From an uncultured Campylobacter sp. (GTDB lineage Bacteria; Campylobacterota; Campylobacteria; Campylobacterales; Campylobacteraceae): 64,000 nt of DNA. The notes beneath the pieces were generated by a model. It was given only the letters and a program-made list of their open reading frames with translations, made no database searches and was not told the origin of the DNA. The DNA lies in contig NZ_CAJPRT010000002.1 in NCBI RefSeq assembly GCF_905373215.1, forward strand, positions 1 through 64,000. The letters are read 5' to 3'. Numbering within the stretch: the first letter of the stretch is position 1; every line of letters begins with the position of its first letter. Both the position numbers and the translations under genes were made by a program. Shown here piece after piece: positions 52,320 through 61,377 of this stretch.

Positions 52320-53300
52320 CTAAATTTTAGCCGCCGTCCACTCGCTTAAAATTTTACTAAAATCCTCTATCATCGCGGCGAAATCATACTCAAGCTTGCT
52401 TTGCTTTTGTGCGATCTGCTTTAGCGCCGTCAAAAAATATTCGCCCATCTTTCGCTTTTGCTCCATGGGCGCTAGCTCGCTAAACTCGCGCTCGAAATGT
52501 ATCAGTGCGCCCGTTTTGCCCGTGCTTTTTCTAAACGGCGAATACTCAAATCTATTTCGCAAAAAGTAGCCGCCCGCGCGCTGCTCCTCCTCGCTCATCA
52601 TTTCGCGCCTAAGCTCCCAGGCGCGCTGCGAGCTTAGGCGCGGCTTATCGGGCGCGATGATGTAGTTGGTTCGACAGTGCTCGTCATCAAAACTAAACGC
52701 GCAGCATAGCTTTATGTAGTTGATCGCGCAGCCGTAAATTTTAGGGCACATTTTGGCGTTAAGCGCCGGTTGTAGATCCTCAAATAGGCTTTCTATCACG
52801 GCGCGCGAGCTCTCGTAGCAGTTACTGATAGCGCGCGTGATACGGACCGGGTTTTTGGCTATCCAGTTGCGCTGGCTGTTTAGTTTGAGGTCACAAATGT
52901 CCTCTTTTACGGGGCGCGCGAGCGTTTTGCCCGCCGTATCCGGGCCGGCATGAAAGATAGTATCGCCGTCTTGCATCGTAAGCCCCGTTTTGCGCTTCGA
53001 CCAATATGCCTCGACGAAGCGCGCCTCGCCGTGCGCATTTAAAAAATAGGTCGCGGGCTGCCCGTTGTAAAATTTCCCGCGCAGCGCTTCTAAGCTCTCG
53101 CGCTCGCCCCAGCCTACGATCGCTAGGCATTCGCAAATTTTAACGGCCCTGTTCCACTCGCTAGCGTTTTTATAAAAGGCGTAGCGGTCAAATTCGCCCA
53201 GCAGCCGCTCGCGGATTAAAATTCGATCCCAAGCGCGCAGAAAAATTTCTAGTTCGGCAAGGTTTTCTATTTCGTAAATTCGCTCTAAAATTTCGTTCAT
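52320..53300 (-). CDS. Protein of unknown function, 326 residues
   Basis: Mixed helical protein with Cys in IKICECLAIVGWGE-like and KLCCAFSFDDEHCRTNY positions. No catalytic motif or membrane segment was recognised. It sits between the LRR/NTF2-like gene and hisIE, with a 118-base gap to the former. Possibly part of an accessory immunity block. Confidence 0.65.
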   Translation of the reverse strand: MNEILERIYEIENLAELEIFLRAWDRILIRERLLGEFDRYAFYKNASEWNRAVKICECLAIVGWGERESLEALRGKFYNGQPATYFLNAHGEARFVEAYWSKRKTGLTMQDGDTIFHAGPDTAGKTLARPVKEDICDLKLNSQRNWIAKNPVRITRAISNCYESSRAVIESLFEDLQPALNAKMCPKIYGCAINYIKLCCAFSFDDEHCRTNYIIAPDKPRLSSQRAWELRREMMSEEEQRAGGYFLRNRFEYSPFRKSTGKTGALIHFEREFSELAPMEQKRKMGEYFLTALKQIAQKQSKLEYDFAAMIEDFSKILSEWTAAKI

Positions 53301-53407
53301 TATCGACCCTTAAATTTGCGTTTACAGCGCAAAATCGCCTTTGAGTTTTACGGCTTGCTTCAGGCGCGCTTTGCTCTAAATAAACTCGCGGTCGCCGCAA
53401 GGCAGAA

Positions 53408-54421
53408 TTAGCTTTTTTCTCGGCTGCGCTTCTCTTCGATGCCGCTTTGTCCTTGCCTGCGCGCTAGCTCGTCAAGCAGGGCGTCCGGGTGGATATTGTG
53501 CGCCGCAAGTGCGAGCAGAAGGTGAAATAAAAGATCCGCTCCCTCGTAAATCACGTCGTATCGCGGCTCGCCCGCTCTGTGTTCGCCGAAGCCCTCGCGC
53601 GCGACGTCTACGTAAAGCTCGCTACGCGAGAGGTCCTTGCACGCCAGTGCGAACTCGCACGCCTCCTCGGCGATCTTTTTGAGATAGGAGTTTTCGCCCT
53701 TCGTGTAGAGCGAGGCGACGTAGGAGAGCTCGGACTCGCCGTTTAGCTTGCGATCCAAGCAAACGTGGTAAATTTCGTCCAAAATTCCGTATGGGCTTTT
53801 TTCTGCGGAGTTTTTGAGCGTAGAATTTTGCGAGACGGCGTCTAAATTTTGAGTGCTGCGCTCTGCGGAGGAATTCGTGAACGCAGAATTCGTCGCAGTG
53901 GAGCTTTGCATTGCGGAATTTTGCTCACCGCAGGAATCGGTAGAATTTTTGGGCGTTAAATTCTGCAAGCCGTCGCAGGAAGCAGAATTTTGCCCTGCGC
54001 GGGAATTCGCGGAATTTTTCCGCACGAGAGAGGCTGCAGAGCCGTGCTCTGCAAAATTTATCGCGCCACAAGCATTCAAACTCTCGAAATTTTCATCGTC
54101 TTTTTGCGGCGAAATCTCTTTGAAAAAACAGCTTCGCGCGCCCGTATGGCAGGCGGATCCGCCGCACTGCTCGACTTTAAGCAGCAGCGCGTCGTTGTCG
54201 CAGTCCAAAAAAGCGGATTTTACGAGCTGAACGTGCCCGCTCTCTTCCCCCTTTTTCCAGATGCGCCCCTTGCTGCGCGAGAAGTAGTGCGCGTAGCCGG
54301 TTTGCAGCGTCAGGCTTAGCGCCTCCTCGTTCATATACGCGAGCATCAAAACCGCGCCGTCGCCCGCGTCCTGCACGATCGCGGGGAGCAGCCCGCCTAA
54401 TTTTTGCCAATCTACTTTCAT
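53408..54421 (-). CDS. hisI: Histidine biosynthesis bifunctional HisIE with large insert
   Basis: 337 residues against about 200-240 usual. The N-terminal PR-AMP cyclohydrolase is complete (HYFSRSKGRIWKKGEESGH; DCDNDALLLKVEQ; SACHTGARSCFF), with its zinc Cys residues. The C-terminal PR-ATP pyrophosphohydrolase is complete (NSYLKKIAEEACEFALACKD; EGADLLFHLLLAL). Between them, about residues 103-210, lies a Ser/Asn/Ala-rich insert with repeated QNSA, KNS and TNSA words. It is in frame and at the domain junction, so both activities are probably kept. Confidence 0.95.
   Translation of the reverse strand: MKVDWQKLGGLLPAIVQDAGDGAVLMLAYMNEEALSLTLQTGYAHYFSRSKGRIWKKGEESGHVQLVKSAFLDCDNDALLLKVEQCGGSACHTGARSCFFKEISPQKDDENFESLNACGAINFAEHGSAASLVRKNSANSRAGQNSASCDGLQNLTPKNSTDSCGEQNSAMQSSTATNSAFTNSSAERSTQNLDAVSQNSTLKNSAEKSPYGILDEIYHVCLDRKLNGESELSYVASLYTKGENSYLKKIAEEACEFALACKDLSRSELYVDVAREGFGEHRAGEPRYDVIYEGADLLFHLLLALAAHNIHPDALLDELARRQGQSGIEEKRSREKS
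53790..54105 (-). repeat. GGAATTC-type low-complexity insert in hisIE
   Basis: On the + strand the words GCAGAATT, GCGGAATTTT and GGAATTC recur about every 15-30 bases. On the coding strand they give AAT TCC GC and AAA TTC type codons (Asn-Ser-Ala). The same words fill intergenic gaps and the pldA insert. Confidence 0.8.
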
Positions 54422-54479
54422 CTTTGATCCTTAGTTTGCGAAGTCGCGCGCCTTAAATTTAGCCGCCGCACGCGGAATT

Positions 54480-54650
54480 TGAGTTATGAATTTACGAAGC
54501 GGCGCGCCTCGTAAATTTAAAGGACAAGCCTAGCGGCTAAATTTAAGCGATCACTAGGCTTAAGCCGCGACGAGCACGAGTTCTGCTCATCGTGAGCAAT
54601 CTAGCTAACTACTAAGCTTAACTCGCAAAATCGCAAGTTAAGCTTATGCG
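54480..54650. repeat. Cluster of inverted repeats downstream of the SPFH gene
   Basis: Three hairpins in succession: AAGCCTAG/CTAGGCTT (about 54526-54567), CGACGAGCA/TGCTCATCG (about 54576-54600, one mismatch), and perfect 11-base arms TAAGCTTAACT/AGTTAAGCTTA (54613-54646). They lie between the SPFH gene end and hisIE. They may be a terminator region or a repeat family. Confidence 0.6.
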
Positions 54651-54711
54651 TCCGGAGCAATTTGCTATTAAATTTAGTCTGCTAAATCTGGGCGTATAAC
54701 CGCCTGAAATT

Positions 54712-55791
54712 TTAATTTTCCCGCTCGATGGCGCTTTGCTTCGCCTTATCTTTCGTATCGACCCAGATATTAGGCACCGCGCCGCCCGGCGTTAGGAAAA
54801 TTTTTGCGTCGCTGTTTTCGCGCAACGCCTCGTTAAATTTAGCCTGCGTCTCGATCTGCTTGAGGCTTAAAAGATTTGCATCGAGGCTCTTTGCGACCTC
54901 TTTGTTGGCGTAAGCTTGCGCGTCGGCTTCGATCTTAGCGGCATCGGCGCGACCTTGAGCCTCGATTTTGACGGCGTCTGCGTTACCTTTGGCAAGAGCA
55001 GCCTTTTTAAGCGCCTCTTGATTCGCGCGCTCGACCTCGTATTTAGTGCGCTCAGCCTCCTGTTTGGCGATCTGTACGCTCTCGATCTGCTCCTTTACCT
55101 TAGCCGGCAGGATGATCTCGCGAAGCTGCACGGCTAGCAGATCTACGGGCGAATTCGGCAGTGCTTCGATATTCTTGCGGATGCCGTCGTCGATCGATTT
55201 GGCGATCTCGTCGCGTTTGGTAGGCAGCTCCTCGGCGGCATAGTTGCCGATGACGCTACGCACGACGTCCTTTACGCGCGGATCGATGATCTTGTCCTCC
55301 CATAAAAAGCCCCACTCGGCGATCGTGTTGGGTGCCGTGGCTTCATTGAGCCTGTATTGCACGGTGATGTCGATGCTGACGGGCAAATTTCGCGAGTCTA
55401 GCACCGAAAGCGAGTTTTTACTGATGATACCGCCCGTGGTGCCGCTTTTAGTAGCGATACCCGCGCTCATATCTTCGCTACTGGTGTAGTTTATGATACG
55501 CGTGCGAGTATCTACGACGAATACGTCCTGTATGAACGGCACGAAAAAGTGAAGTCCCGCGCCAAGAGGCGTCGGATCGTATTTGCCTAAATTTGACTTG
55601 ATCCCCACTTCGCCGGATTGGATCGTGACGAAGGGTTTTGAGATCACGAGCAGCGCGATTATCGCGATTATCGCGTAAAGCACGCCGCTAAACTTGCCCA
55701 TTCCTCCAAAATTAGGAATTTTAAAATTTAAATTCCCGCCTTTTTTGTCGCCATTTTTCTTATTAAAATAATCATTCAAATCCGCAGGCAT
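54712..55791 (-). CDS. SPFH/band 7 domain membrane protein
   Basis: 359 residues. One membrane helix (SGVLYAIIAIIALLVISKPF, about 35-54), then a prohibitin-type SPFH domain (AGLHFFVPFIQDVFVVDTRT). A long Ala/Lys/Glu coiled coil follows (about 225-310). Such proteins form oligomeric cages on the inner membrane that scaffold proteases or lipid domains. It is next to ilvE, an order shared with other Campylobacter. The gap between the two is eight bases. Confidence 0.92.
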   Translation of the reverse strand: MPADLNDYFNKKNGDKKGGNLNFKIPNFGGMGKFSGVLYAIIAIIALLVISKPFVTIQSGEVGIKSNLGKYDPTPLGAGLHFFVPFIQDVFVVDTRTRIINYTSSEDMSAGIATKSGTTGGIISKNSLSVLDSRNLPVSIDITVQYRLNEATAPNTIAEWGFLWEDKIIDPRVKDVVRSVIGNYAAEELPTKRDEIAKSIDDGIRKNIEALPNSPVDLLAVQLREIILPAKVKEQIESVQIAKQEAERTKYEVERANQEALKKAALAKGNADAVKIEAQGRADAAKIEADAQAYANKEVAKSLDANLLSLKQIETQAKFNEALRENSDAKIFLTPGGAVPNIWVDTKDKAKQSAIEREN

Positions 55792-55799
55792 GCTTTTCC

Positions 55800-56726
55800 T
55801 TATTTTACGTATGTGAGCCAGTGCTCAAATTTTGGGTCTTTGCCCGTGACGACAGCGAAATACGCCTTCTGCAAGCGGCTCGTGATCTCGCCCATCTCGC
55901 CCTTGCCGATGATCCTGCCGTCAATGTTGCTAATCGGCGTGACCTCCGCAGCGGTGCCGGTAAAAAACGCTTCGTCCGCGGCATAGAGCTGATCGCGAGC
56001 GATACGCTCTCTGCGGACCTCGTAGCCCAGGCTGCGCGCGATTTCTATGACTGAATTTTGAGTGATGCTCTCTAGGCTGGTGTCGTTTGGCGGAGTGATG
56101 ATGACGCCCTCTTTTACGATAAATAGGCACTCGCCAGGGCCCTCCGCGACGAAGCCCTGCGGATCGAGTAGTATCGCCTCATCGTATCCCGCATCGACCG
56201 CTTCGAAATTTGCCATCTGCGAGTTGAAATAATTCGCGCTCGCTTTGGCTTTTGCCATCATCGAAAATTGCGCCGGCTTCATCCACGATGAAATTTTGGC
56301 TTTGATGCCCTTGCGTAGCGCCTCTTCGCCCATATACGCGCCCCACTGCCATGCTGCGACGATGACGTTTACCGAGCAGTCCTTGGACGAAACGCCCATC
56401 GAGCCGTAGCCGAAGTACGCTAGCGGGCGAATATAGACGGTCTGATCGAAGTGGTTTTTCGCAACGACGTCGATCTGAGCCTTACGGAGCTGCTCGAAGC
56501 TAAACGGAAGCTTGATTAGACAGAGCTTTGCCGAAATTTCAAGACGGGCAGTGTGCTCGTCTAGGCGAAAAATCGCGTAGCCTTTGTCGGTTTTATAGGC
56601 GCGCACGCCCTCAAATACGGCATTTCCGTAGTGCAAAGAGTGCGTCAAAACGTGAGTAGTAGCTTCCGCCCATGGGATTAGTTTGCCGTCTTTCCAGATG
56701 AGTTCGGCCTCTTGAATTTGTGCCAT
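55800..56726 (-). CDS. ilvE: Branched-chain amino acid aminotransferase
   Basis: 308 residues, fold-type IV PLP enzyme. HYGNAVFEGVRAYKTDKGYA near residue 32, the PLP Lys in AKAKASANYFNSQMANFEA near 160, and DPQGFVAEGPGECLF near 190 are family marks. Last step of Ile, Leu and Val synthesis. AAAGGAT precedes the ATG. Confidence 0.96.
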   Translation of the reverse strand: MAQIQEAELIWKDGKLIPWAEATTHVLTHSLHYGNAVFEGVRAYKTDKGYAIFRLDEHTARLEISAKLCLIKLPFSFEQLRKAQIDVVAKNHFDQTVYIRPLAYFGYGSMGVSSKDCSVNVIVAAWQWGAYMGEEALRKGIKAKISSWMKPAQFSMMAKAKASANYFNSQMANFEAVDAGYDEAILLDPQGFVAEGPGECLFIVKEGVIITPPNDTSLESITQNSVIEIARSLGYEVRRERIARDQLYAADEAFFTGTAAEVTPISNIDGRIIGKGEMGEITSRLQKAYFAVVTGKDPKFEHWLTYVK

Positions 56727-56879
56727 TTTTTAATCCTTTTGTTTAAAATTTAATCTGCGATTTTAGCTAAAACAATATTAATTTCTAAGAAATTTAAAAG
56801 CGGTTGAAATTTGGTGCGATTTTAAGACGCACAATGAGTCATGAGTTCAAATTTGGCCCGCAACTCGGTGCAGATGGCA

Positions 56880-58058
56880 TTAAAATTCCACGAAAGAAAG
56901 CCCGATGCCGATCTTATTGACGCTGCGTTTATAATCCGCGAGACTTTCGCCGTAGCCGCCAAAGTAGCGTAGATAGCCGTAAAATCCGCTGTTAAAGATC
57001 GGGAAGCTGTAGTTTAGCTCGATCGCGCCACGGTTACTGCCGTCAAAATGTAGGTTGTTGCGCCACAGAGCGCTAAGTCGCTGCTTGCCGAAGGTGTATG
57101 ATGCGCGCAGATCGCCGTAGCCCATATAATCCGCGATGTCCTCGTTCGTGCGGTCCAGCCAAAAGGCATACCAGGCTCTGGGGGTGATCGAAAATCCGCC
57201 CGCGCTCCACGTGCTTTGGACGTAGGCTTTATTCCACGAGCGCGATTCTGCGCCGCCTTTGCCGTTTGATTCGTGCAGAGCACCTATCTTTAGCTCATCC
57301 GCAAACGGCACCGGCGCGCTAACGTAGAGCTCGGGGCGGTAGTTGCTCTCGCGAAAGGGGGCACTATCCTGCGTGATCTGCCACCAGGAATTTTGCGCGT
57401 AAGCGAATGAAAATTTCTCTCCAAGCCCCAGCGCGTCGTAGGTAATCGGCCGCTCGAAGCTAAACTCAAAATGCAGCTCATCCGCCTTACGATCGGGTTT
57501 TTTGCTAAAATCGTGAGTAAAGAGCATGTAGATCGGCTCGTAGTATTTAAGCCCCAAAAATCCAAAATTTCGACCATTTTGCTCGCCTTGCGGCGCGGAA
57601 TTTTGCAATAGGAAATTTCGTTCGTCCTGCATCGCAGAACTCGACGTCGTGGAATTCTGCGAGAGCGAGGCGGAATTCGATGATTCTAAATTTGACGCAG
57701 AGCCTGATGCGGCAGGGTTTGCGTCTGCAAAATTTGACGAAGTGGAATTTGGCGCGACAGGTTTCGGCGCGGCGGAATTTTGTGCGACAGAATTTTGTGA
57801 CTCAGCGGAGTTTAAAACAGCGGTATCATCGTGTGAAGCGGGAGTTTGTGCGGACACGATAGAATTTTTTGCTGAATTTCGGCGCGACTTTTCGCCGCTT
57901 TCCGCTAGACTTGCCGCGGCGATCTTTTTGTAATAGATCATCGCGTTTTTGTAATCGCCCTTGGTCTCGTATTCGCTAGCCTTTGCGTATAGCTCGGATA
58001 GATCTTGCGCGGCTAGGCTCATGGCGCAAAGCGCGAACGCTAAAGCTTTAAATTTCAT
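56880..58058 (-). CDS. pldA: Outer membrane phospholipase A with low-complexity insert
   Basis: 392 residues. Signal peptide (FKALAFALCAMSLAAQ), a short TPR-like helix pair (YAKASEYETKGDYKNAMIYY), then about residues 58-165 of Ser/Asn/Ala-rich sequence with SQNSV, AQNSA and LQNSA words. The beta-barrel follows, with the catalytic HESNGKGG segment (His and Ser) and RSWNKAY with the Asn. Barrel strands run to the C-terminal Phe (GLSFVEF), as required for outer membrane insertion. Its start overlaps the end of mobA. Confidence 0.92.
   Translation of the reverse strand: MKFKALAFALCAMSLAAQDLSELYAKASEYETKGDYKNAMIYYKKIAAASLAESGEKSRRNSAKNSIVSAQTPASHDDTAVLNSAESQNSVAQNSAAPKPVAPNSTSSNFADANPAASGSASNLESSNSASLSQNSTTSSSAMQDERNFLLQNSAPQGEQNGRNFGFLGLKYYEPIYMLFTHDFSKKPDRKADELHFEFSFERPITYDALGLGEKFSFAYAQNSWWQITQDSAPFRESNYRPELYVSAPVPFADELKIGALHESNGKGGAESRSWNKAYVQSTWSAGGFSITPRAWYAFWLDRTNEDIADYMGYGDLRASYTFGKQRLSALWRNNLHFDGSNRGAIELNYSFPIFNSGFYGYLRYFGGYGESLADYKRSVNKIGIGLSFVEF
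57585..57890 (-). repeat. GGAATTC-type low-complexity insert in pldA
   Basis: The + strand words GCGGAATTTTG, GTGGAATTCTGC, GCGGAATTCGA and CAGAATTTTG recur at intervals of about 15-30 bases. They encode Gln-Asn-Ser-Ala type codons on the minus strand. Same word family as in the hisIE insert. Confidence 0.8.
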
Positions 58059-58593
58059 CTACGCCCTTTAAATCGTTTTGATAATTTATATTTAAAAACT
58101 GCTCTTTGTTTTTGAAATTTAACACTTTGGAATTTGCAGATCCGATGAGCGCGCCGATCTTATGCTCTTTCGCGCGGTAGAGCTCAAGCGCGCGCGGCGC
58201 AAGAGCTGCGTCAAAAAATCCGCACAAGCTATGTCTGTGTGCCTCGTCGCCTGCTACGCAAATTTGCCCCTCTTGCTCGCTAAGAGCGCGAATGGTGGAA
58301 ATTTCTACAAAGGGCATGTCGGCGGGGATGATAAAAATGCGCTCGCCGCTAAAGGGCTTTAGCGCCGAATACAGCGCGCCCATCGGCGAAAATTCCTCAA
58401 ATTCGTCGTAGATCATAGGAAGCGGAGGGTTAAATTTAGAGCTTTTGGCGCAGGCGAAAACCCGCTCAAACTCGCGGTTTAAGCGCGAAAAAAGAAAGTG
58501 CGTCATGCTGGGATGCCCGCGGAATGGAAACAGCGTTTTATCGCTGCCGAAACGCGAGCTTTTGCCGCCGCAGAGAATGACGCAGGTTTTCAT
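58048..58593 (-). CDS. mobA: Molybdenum cofactor guanylyltransferase
   Basis: 181 residues. Joins GMP to molybdopterin. The nucleotide loop is VILCGGKSSRFGSDKTLFPF at the start and the Mg site is IIPADMPFVE near residue 90. A short version of the family. The start at 58593 fits the family better than the longer frame. The end overlaps pldA by 11 bases. Confidence 0.93.
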   Translation of the reverse strand: MKTCVILCGGKSSRFGSDKTLFPFRGHPSMTHFLFSRLNREFERVFACAKSSKFNPPLPMIYDEFEEFSPMGALYSALKPFSGERIFIIPADMPFVEISTIRALSEQEGQICVAGDEAHRHSLCGFFDAALAPRALELYRAKEHKIGALIGSANSKVLNFKNKEQFLNINYQNDLKGVDEI

Positions 58594-58674
58594 AGAAATT
58601 TCACCGGCTTTCATCGATTTTATCGCGGCGAAATTTTAAATTTGAAAGTAAAATTTGAAAGAAGCGCGGACATA

Positions 58675-59451
58675 TCAGTCTTTTTGCATATATTTGGCTT
58701 TGCCAAGGGCGTTGTTTGCGATGAACTGATAAAGGCTCGGCGCTTGAAGCTTGGCTAGCTCGGGGTATTTGACTTTAAGCGTCTTCCAGATGTCATAGAC
58801 TCGCATGCCGCTTGCGTAAAGCTTCATAATCTCGCTAAAATGCGGATCGTAAAGGCTCGGCTTTTTATACAGCGAGAGTTTGCGGTCGGTATCCAGCACC
58901 GCGTTTGCCTCGATAAAAGCCGCTATATCGCGCTCACTTACTTTAGCAAAATCCTTTTCGTAATGAGCCTTCATATATTTTAAAATTTCTTTATTGCTAA
59001 CGCCTTGGAAGTGCATTTTCTTTATCTCGAAGCGATACGCGTATAAGAAATCTTCGCTTTTTTTTGCGGTTGCGCGAAGTCTTGTTTTTTCATCTTTGAA
59101 CGTCACGGAGATAAAGTGCGTAAGCCCGGGCGCAGTAACGGCGTTTTTGAACGCTTCGTCCTCCTCGCCGATCTTTTTTAGGATCGCCTTGACGGTGTAG
59201 CCCTCGGCAATAAGGTTTGAAATTTTATCTTTATAAGGTTTGTAGTCGAATCGCACGCGCCTAAAGCCCGTCTCGACGCTGATTTTTTTATAGATCCTCG
59301 CATGCTCTCTAGATGTAAAATACCTCGATTTCAGCCCTTTGCGGAGTTGTTCGGCAACCGCGGTAAAATCGTCATAATCGGCGATAGACGCGATTAATTC
59401 CTTTTCGTTTACGACCCTGCCGTTAACGACCGCGATGGTAATGACCTTCAT
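58675..59451 (-). CDS. Protein of unknown function with three HTH-like repeats
   Basis: 258 residues, start with AAAGGAG. Three similar units are visible: LIAEGYTVKAILKKIG (about residue 80), MHFQGVSNKEILKYMKAHY (about 145) and LYASGMRVYDIWKTLKVKY (about 215). Each is a short helix, a Gly turn and an Ile/Leu helix ending in Tyr or Gly, as in simple HTH modules. It may bind DNA. No named family is recognised. Confidence 0.7.
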   Translation of the reverse strand: MKVITIAVVNGRVVNEKELIASIADYDDFTAVAEQLRKGLKSRYFTSREHARIYKKISVETGFRRVRFDYKPYKDKISNLIAEGYTVKAILKKIGEEDEAFKNAVTAPGLTHFISVTFKDEKTRLRATAKKSEDFLYAYRFEIKKMHFQGVSNKEILKYMKAHYEKDFAKVSERDIAAFIEANAVLDTDRKLSLYKKPSLYDPHFSEIMKLYASGMRVYDIWKTLKVKYPELAKLQAPSLYQFIANNALGKAKYMQKD

Positions 59452-59705
59452 ATTTTCTCCTTTGATTGGGCACAATTCTAACTTAAAACTATAAACTCAA
59501 ATTTAATTATTTATTATCAAGGATTGCGGAGGATTTGCGTTTGCAAGGCAGAATTTTAGGCGCTAAGATTTAGTATTTTGATTGATTTTTATATCTTTTT
59601 TGCGCTTGTTCTCACGCTGCTTTTTTATACTTTTTTGTGTAGAGATGAAGCGGGTTTGCAGAGATAAATTTTACCCGCAAACTTTAACTAAATTGCCCGC
59701 ACAAA

Positions 59706-60065
59706 TTAGCTTTTTTTAAACGAAAAAAGCTTTTTTATCTTCGTAAGCCCTAATTTCATACCGCTGTATTTCATCATACGAGCCATATTTGTCCACATTT
59801 CGCGCTCGTAGCACGGATGCGGGCAGTGGTGACAACGCGGTTTTTCGGTATGCGGGCAGGCGCCTAGTCGCGCGTAGGCATAGCGTAGCATCCGCTCGCA
59901 GTCGCTACAGAGATGAAAGTGCGTTTGCACAAGCCCCTTATCGTCTTTGTAGTCATGAAGCACGGCACCGTCTTTTTTAGGCGCATCCGCATGCTTGCCA
60001 TCGCAGTAAATTTGAATAAATTTCGTCACCGTGTTTACTTCGTAAATAAATTTTTCGCTAGTCAT
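59706..60065 (-). CDS. YgbA family protein (nitrosative stress)
   Basis: 119 residues. The Cys pattern CSDCERMLRYAYARLGACPH, CHHCPHPCYEREMW and the MMKYSGMKL tail match YgbA, once called nitrous-oxide-stimulated promoter protein. YgbA of Salmonella is linked to nitric oxide resistance. The Cys and His residues likely hold a metal or Fe-S cofactor. AAAGGAT precedes the ATG. Confidence 0.85.
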   Translation of the reverse strand: MTSEKFIYEVNTVTKFIQIYCDGKHADAPKKDGAVLHDYKDDKGLVQTHFHLCSDCERMLRYAYARLGACPHTEKPRCHHCPHPCYEREMWTNMARMMKYSGMKLGLTKIKKLFSFKKS

Positions 60066-60166
60066 ATTTGATCCTTTGGGCGGATTTTATCTAAAAGAGA
60101 CAAAAATACTCTTGAGCGCGCTCAAGCTAAAATTTATAGAATTTTAAAATTCCGCGGAATTTCGCT

Positions 60167-61195
60167 TTATCTTTCGACCTTGTTGCTTAATAGAGTCGCG
60201 ATGAAGCGTGTTTTGTCGTTTGAAGCAAGCGCGATTTGCAAGCTCATCGTAAGCGGCACAGCCAAAAATAGCCCGCCGATACCAAGCACGAAGCCCCACA
60301 GCAGTAGCCCCGCAAGTACGCTGATTGTAGAAAGCCCAAGCCCTTGCCCTAAAAATCGTGGCTCGATGATATTTCCGATCGCTACGTTTACGACCAAATA
60401 GATTGCGATAGTCCAGATGCTAGAGCTTATATCCATCGTAGCTAGCGTCACGAAAAGTGTCGGAAAGACCGCTACGATCGAGCCAATGGTGGGGATGAAA
60501 TTTAGCACGAAAGCTAAAATCCCCCACAGCGCAGCATATGGAACACCAAGCGTCCACAGCCCAAGCCCGATGAGCGCACCGGTGCAAGCTGAAGCGATAG
60601 TTTTAATTAGCAGATATTTTTTGAGGCTGGAGGCAAATTTCTTCACGAAAGTGTGTGTCGCGCGGCTACTTTGCGAAAAATAGCGGATTTTTTCGTCGAT
60701 TACGGAGCTTTCAAAGACCATAAATGAAACCATTATAAAAATGAAAAATCCCGTCGAGACTATCGAGCCTGTTTTGCGCAGTAGTGCAGATAGCTGCGCG
60801 GCGGCTTCGCTCGGATCGATGCCTAGGCTTGCGGCGTTAAGCTCTATGCCGAATCGAGAGAGCTTTGCGCTCACGCCTCCTAGCACCTCTTCAAATTTTG
60901 CTTGAAGCTCGGGCAGGCGCGCTGAAAATTCCTTGATCGCATCGAAGATGACTGCGCCGAAAAACACTATAATCGCCACGAAAGCGAAAGTGATGATGAG
61001 GAAGCTAAAAACGCGCCCGACGCGGATCTTTTGGACATAAAGCACCAGCGGCGAGACGAGCACCGTGATGAAAATAGCTAGCAAAAATGGCACGACGATA
61101 GCCTGCGCGGCTTTAAGACCAGCCAGGATGATTATGACGCAGGCAACCGACATCAAGGACATTTGAAGCTTCAAGGATTCTCCTAAATTTGACAT
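60167..61195 (-). CDS. AI-2E family (PerM/TqsA-like) membrane transporter
   Basis: 342 residues with seven or eight membrane segments. Family marks are AIVVPFLLAIFITVLVSPLV near residue 31, FIPTIGSIVAVFPTLFV near 240 and the last helices with GLSTISVLAGLLLWGFVLGI near 285. Some members export autoinducer-2; others are sodium/proton antiporters, so the substrate is open. The ATG at 61195 lacks a ribosome site; a TTG at 61174 preceded by AGGAG is a credible alternative. Confidence 0.88.
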   Translation of the reverse strand: MSNLGESLKLQMSLMSVACVIIILAGLKAAQAIVVPFLLAIFITVLVSPLVLYVQKIRVGRVFSFLIITFAFVAIIVFFGAVIFDAIKEFSARLPELQAKFEEVLGGVSAKLSRFGIELNAASLGIDPSEAAAQLSALLRKTGSIVSTGFFIFIMVSFMVFESSVIDEKIRYFSQSSRATHTFVKKFASSLKKYLLIKTIASACTGALIGLGLWTLGVPYAALWGILAFVLNFIPTIGSIVAVFPTLFVTLATMDISSSIWTIAIYLVVNVAIGNIIEPRFLGQGLGLSTISVLAGLLLWGFVLGIGGLFLAVPLTMSLQIALASNDKTRFIATLLSNKVER

Positions 61196-61377
61196 TTTCG
61201 CAGAGCTTTTACGCGAAATTTTGATGAAAGGATTTTAACTAAAATTCCATAAATTTTAAGACGGAATTTTAAAATTTCATCGCAAAATTCTAAGATGCGC
61301 GTAAATTCTTAGCGGGCGCAAGAAAAGTTAGAATTTTTTGCTAAAATTTTGCGAAATTTACATAAGTAGGATCAAAA

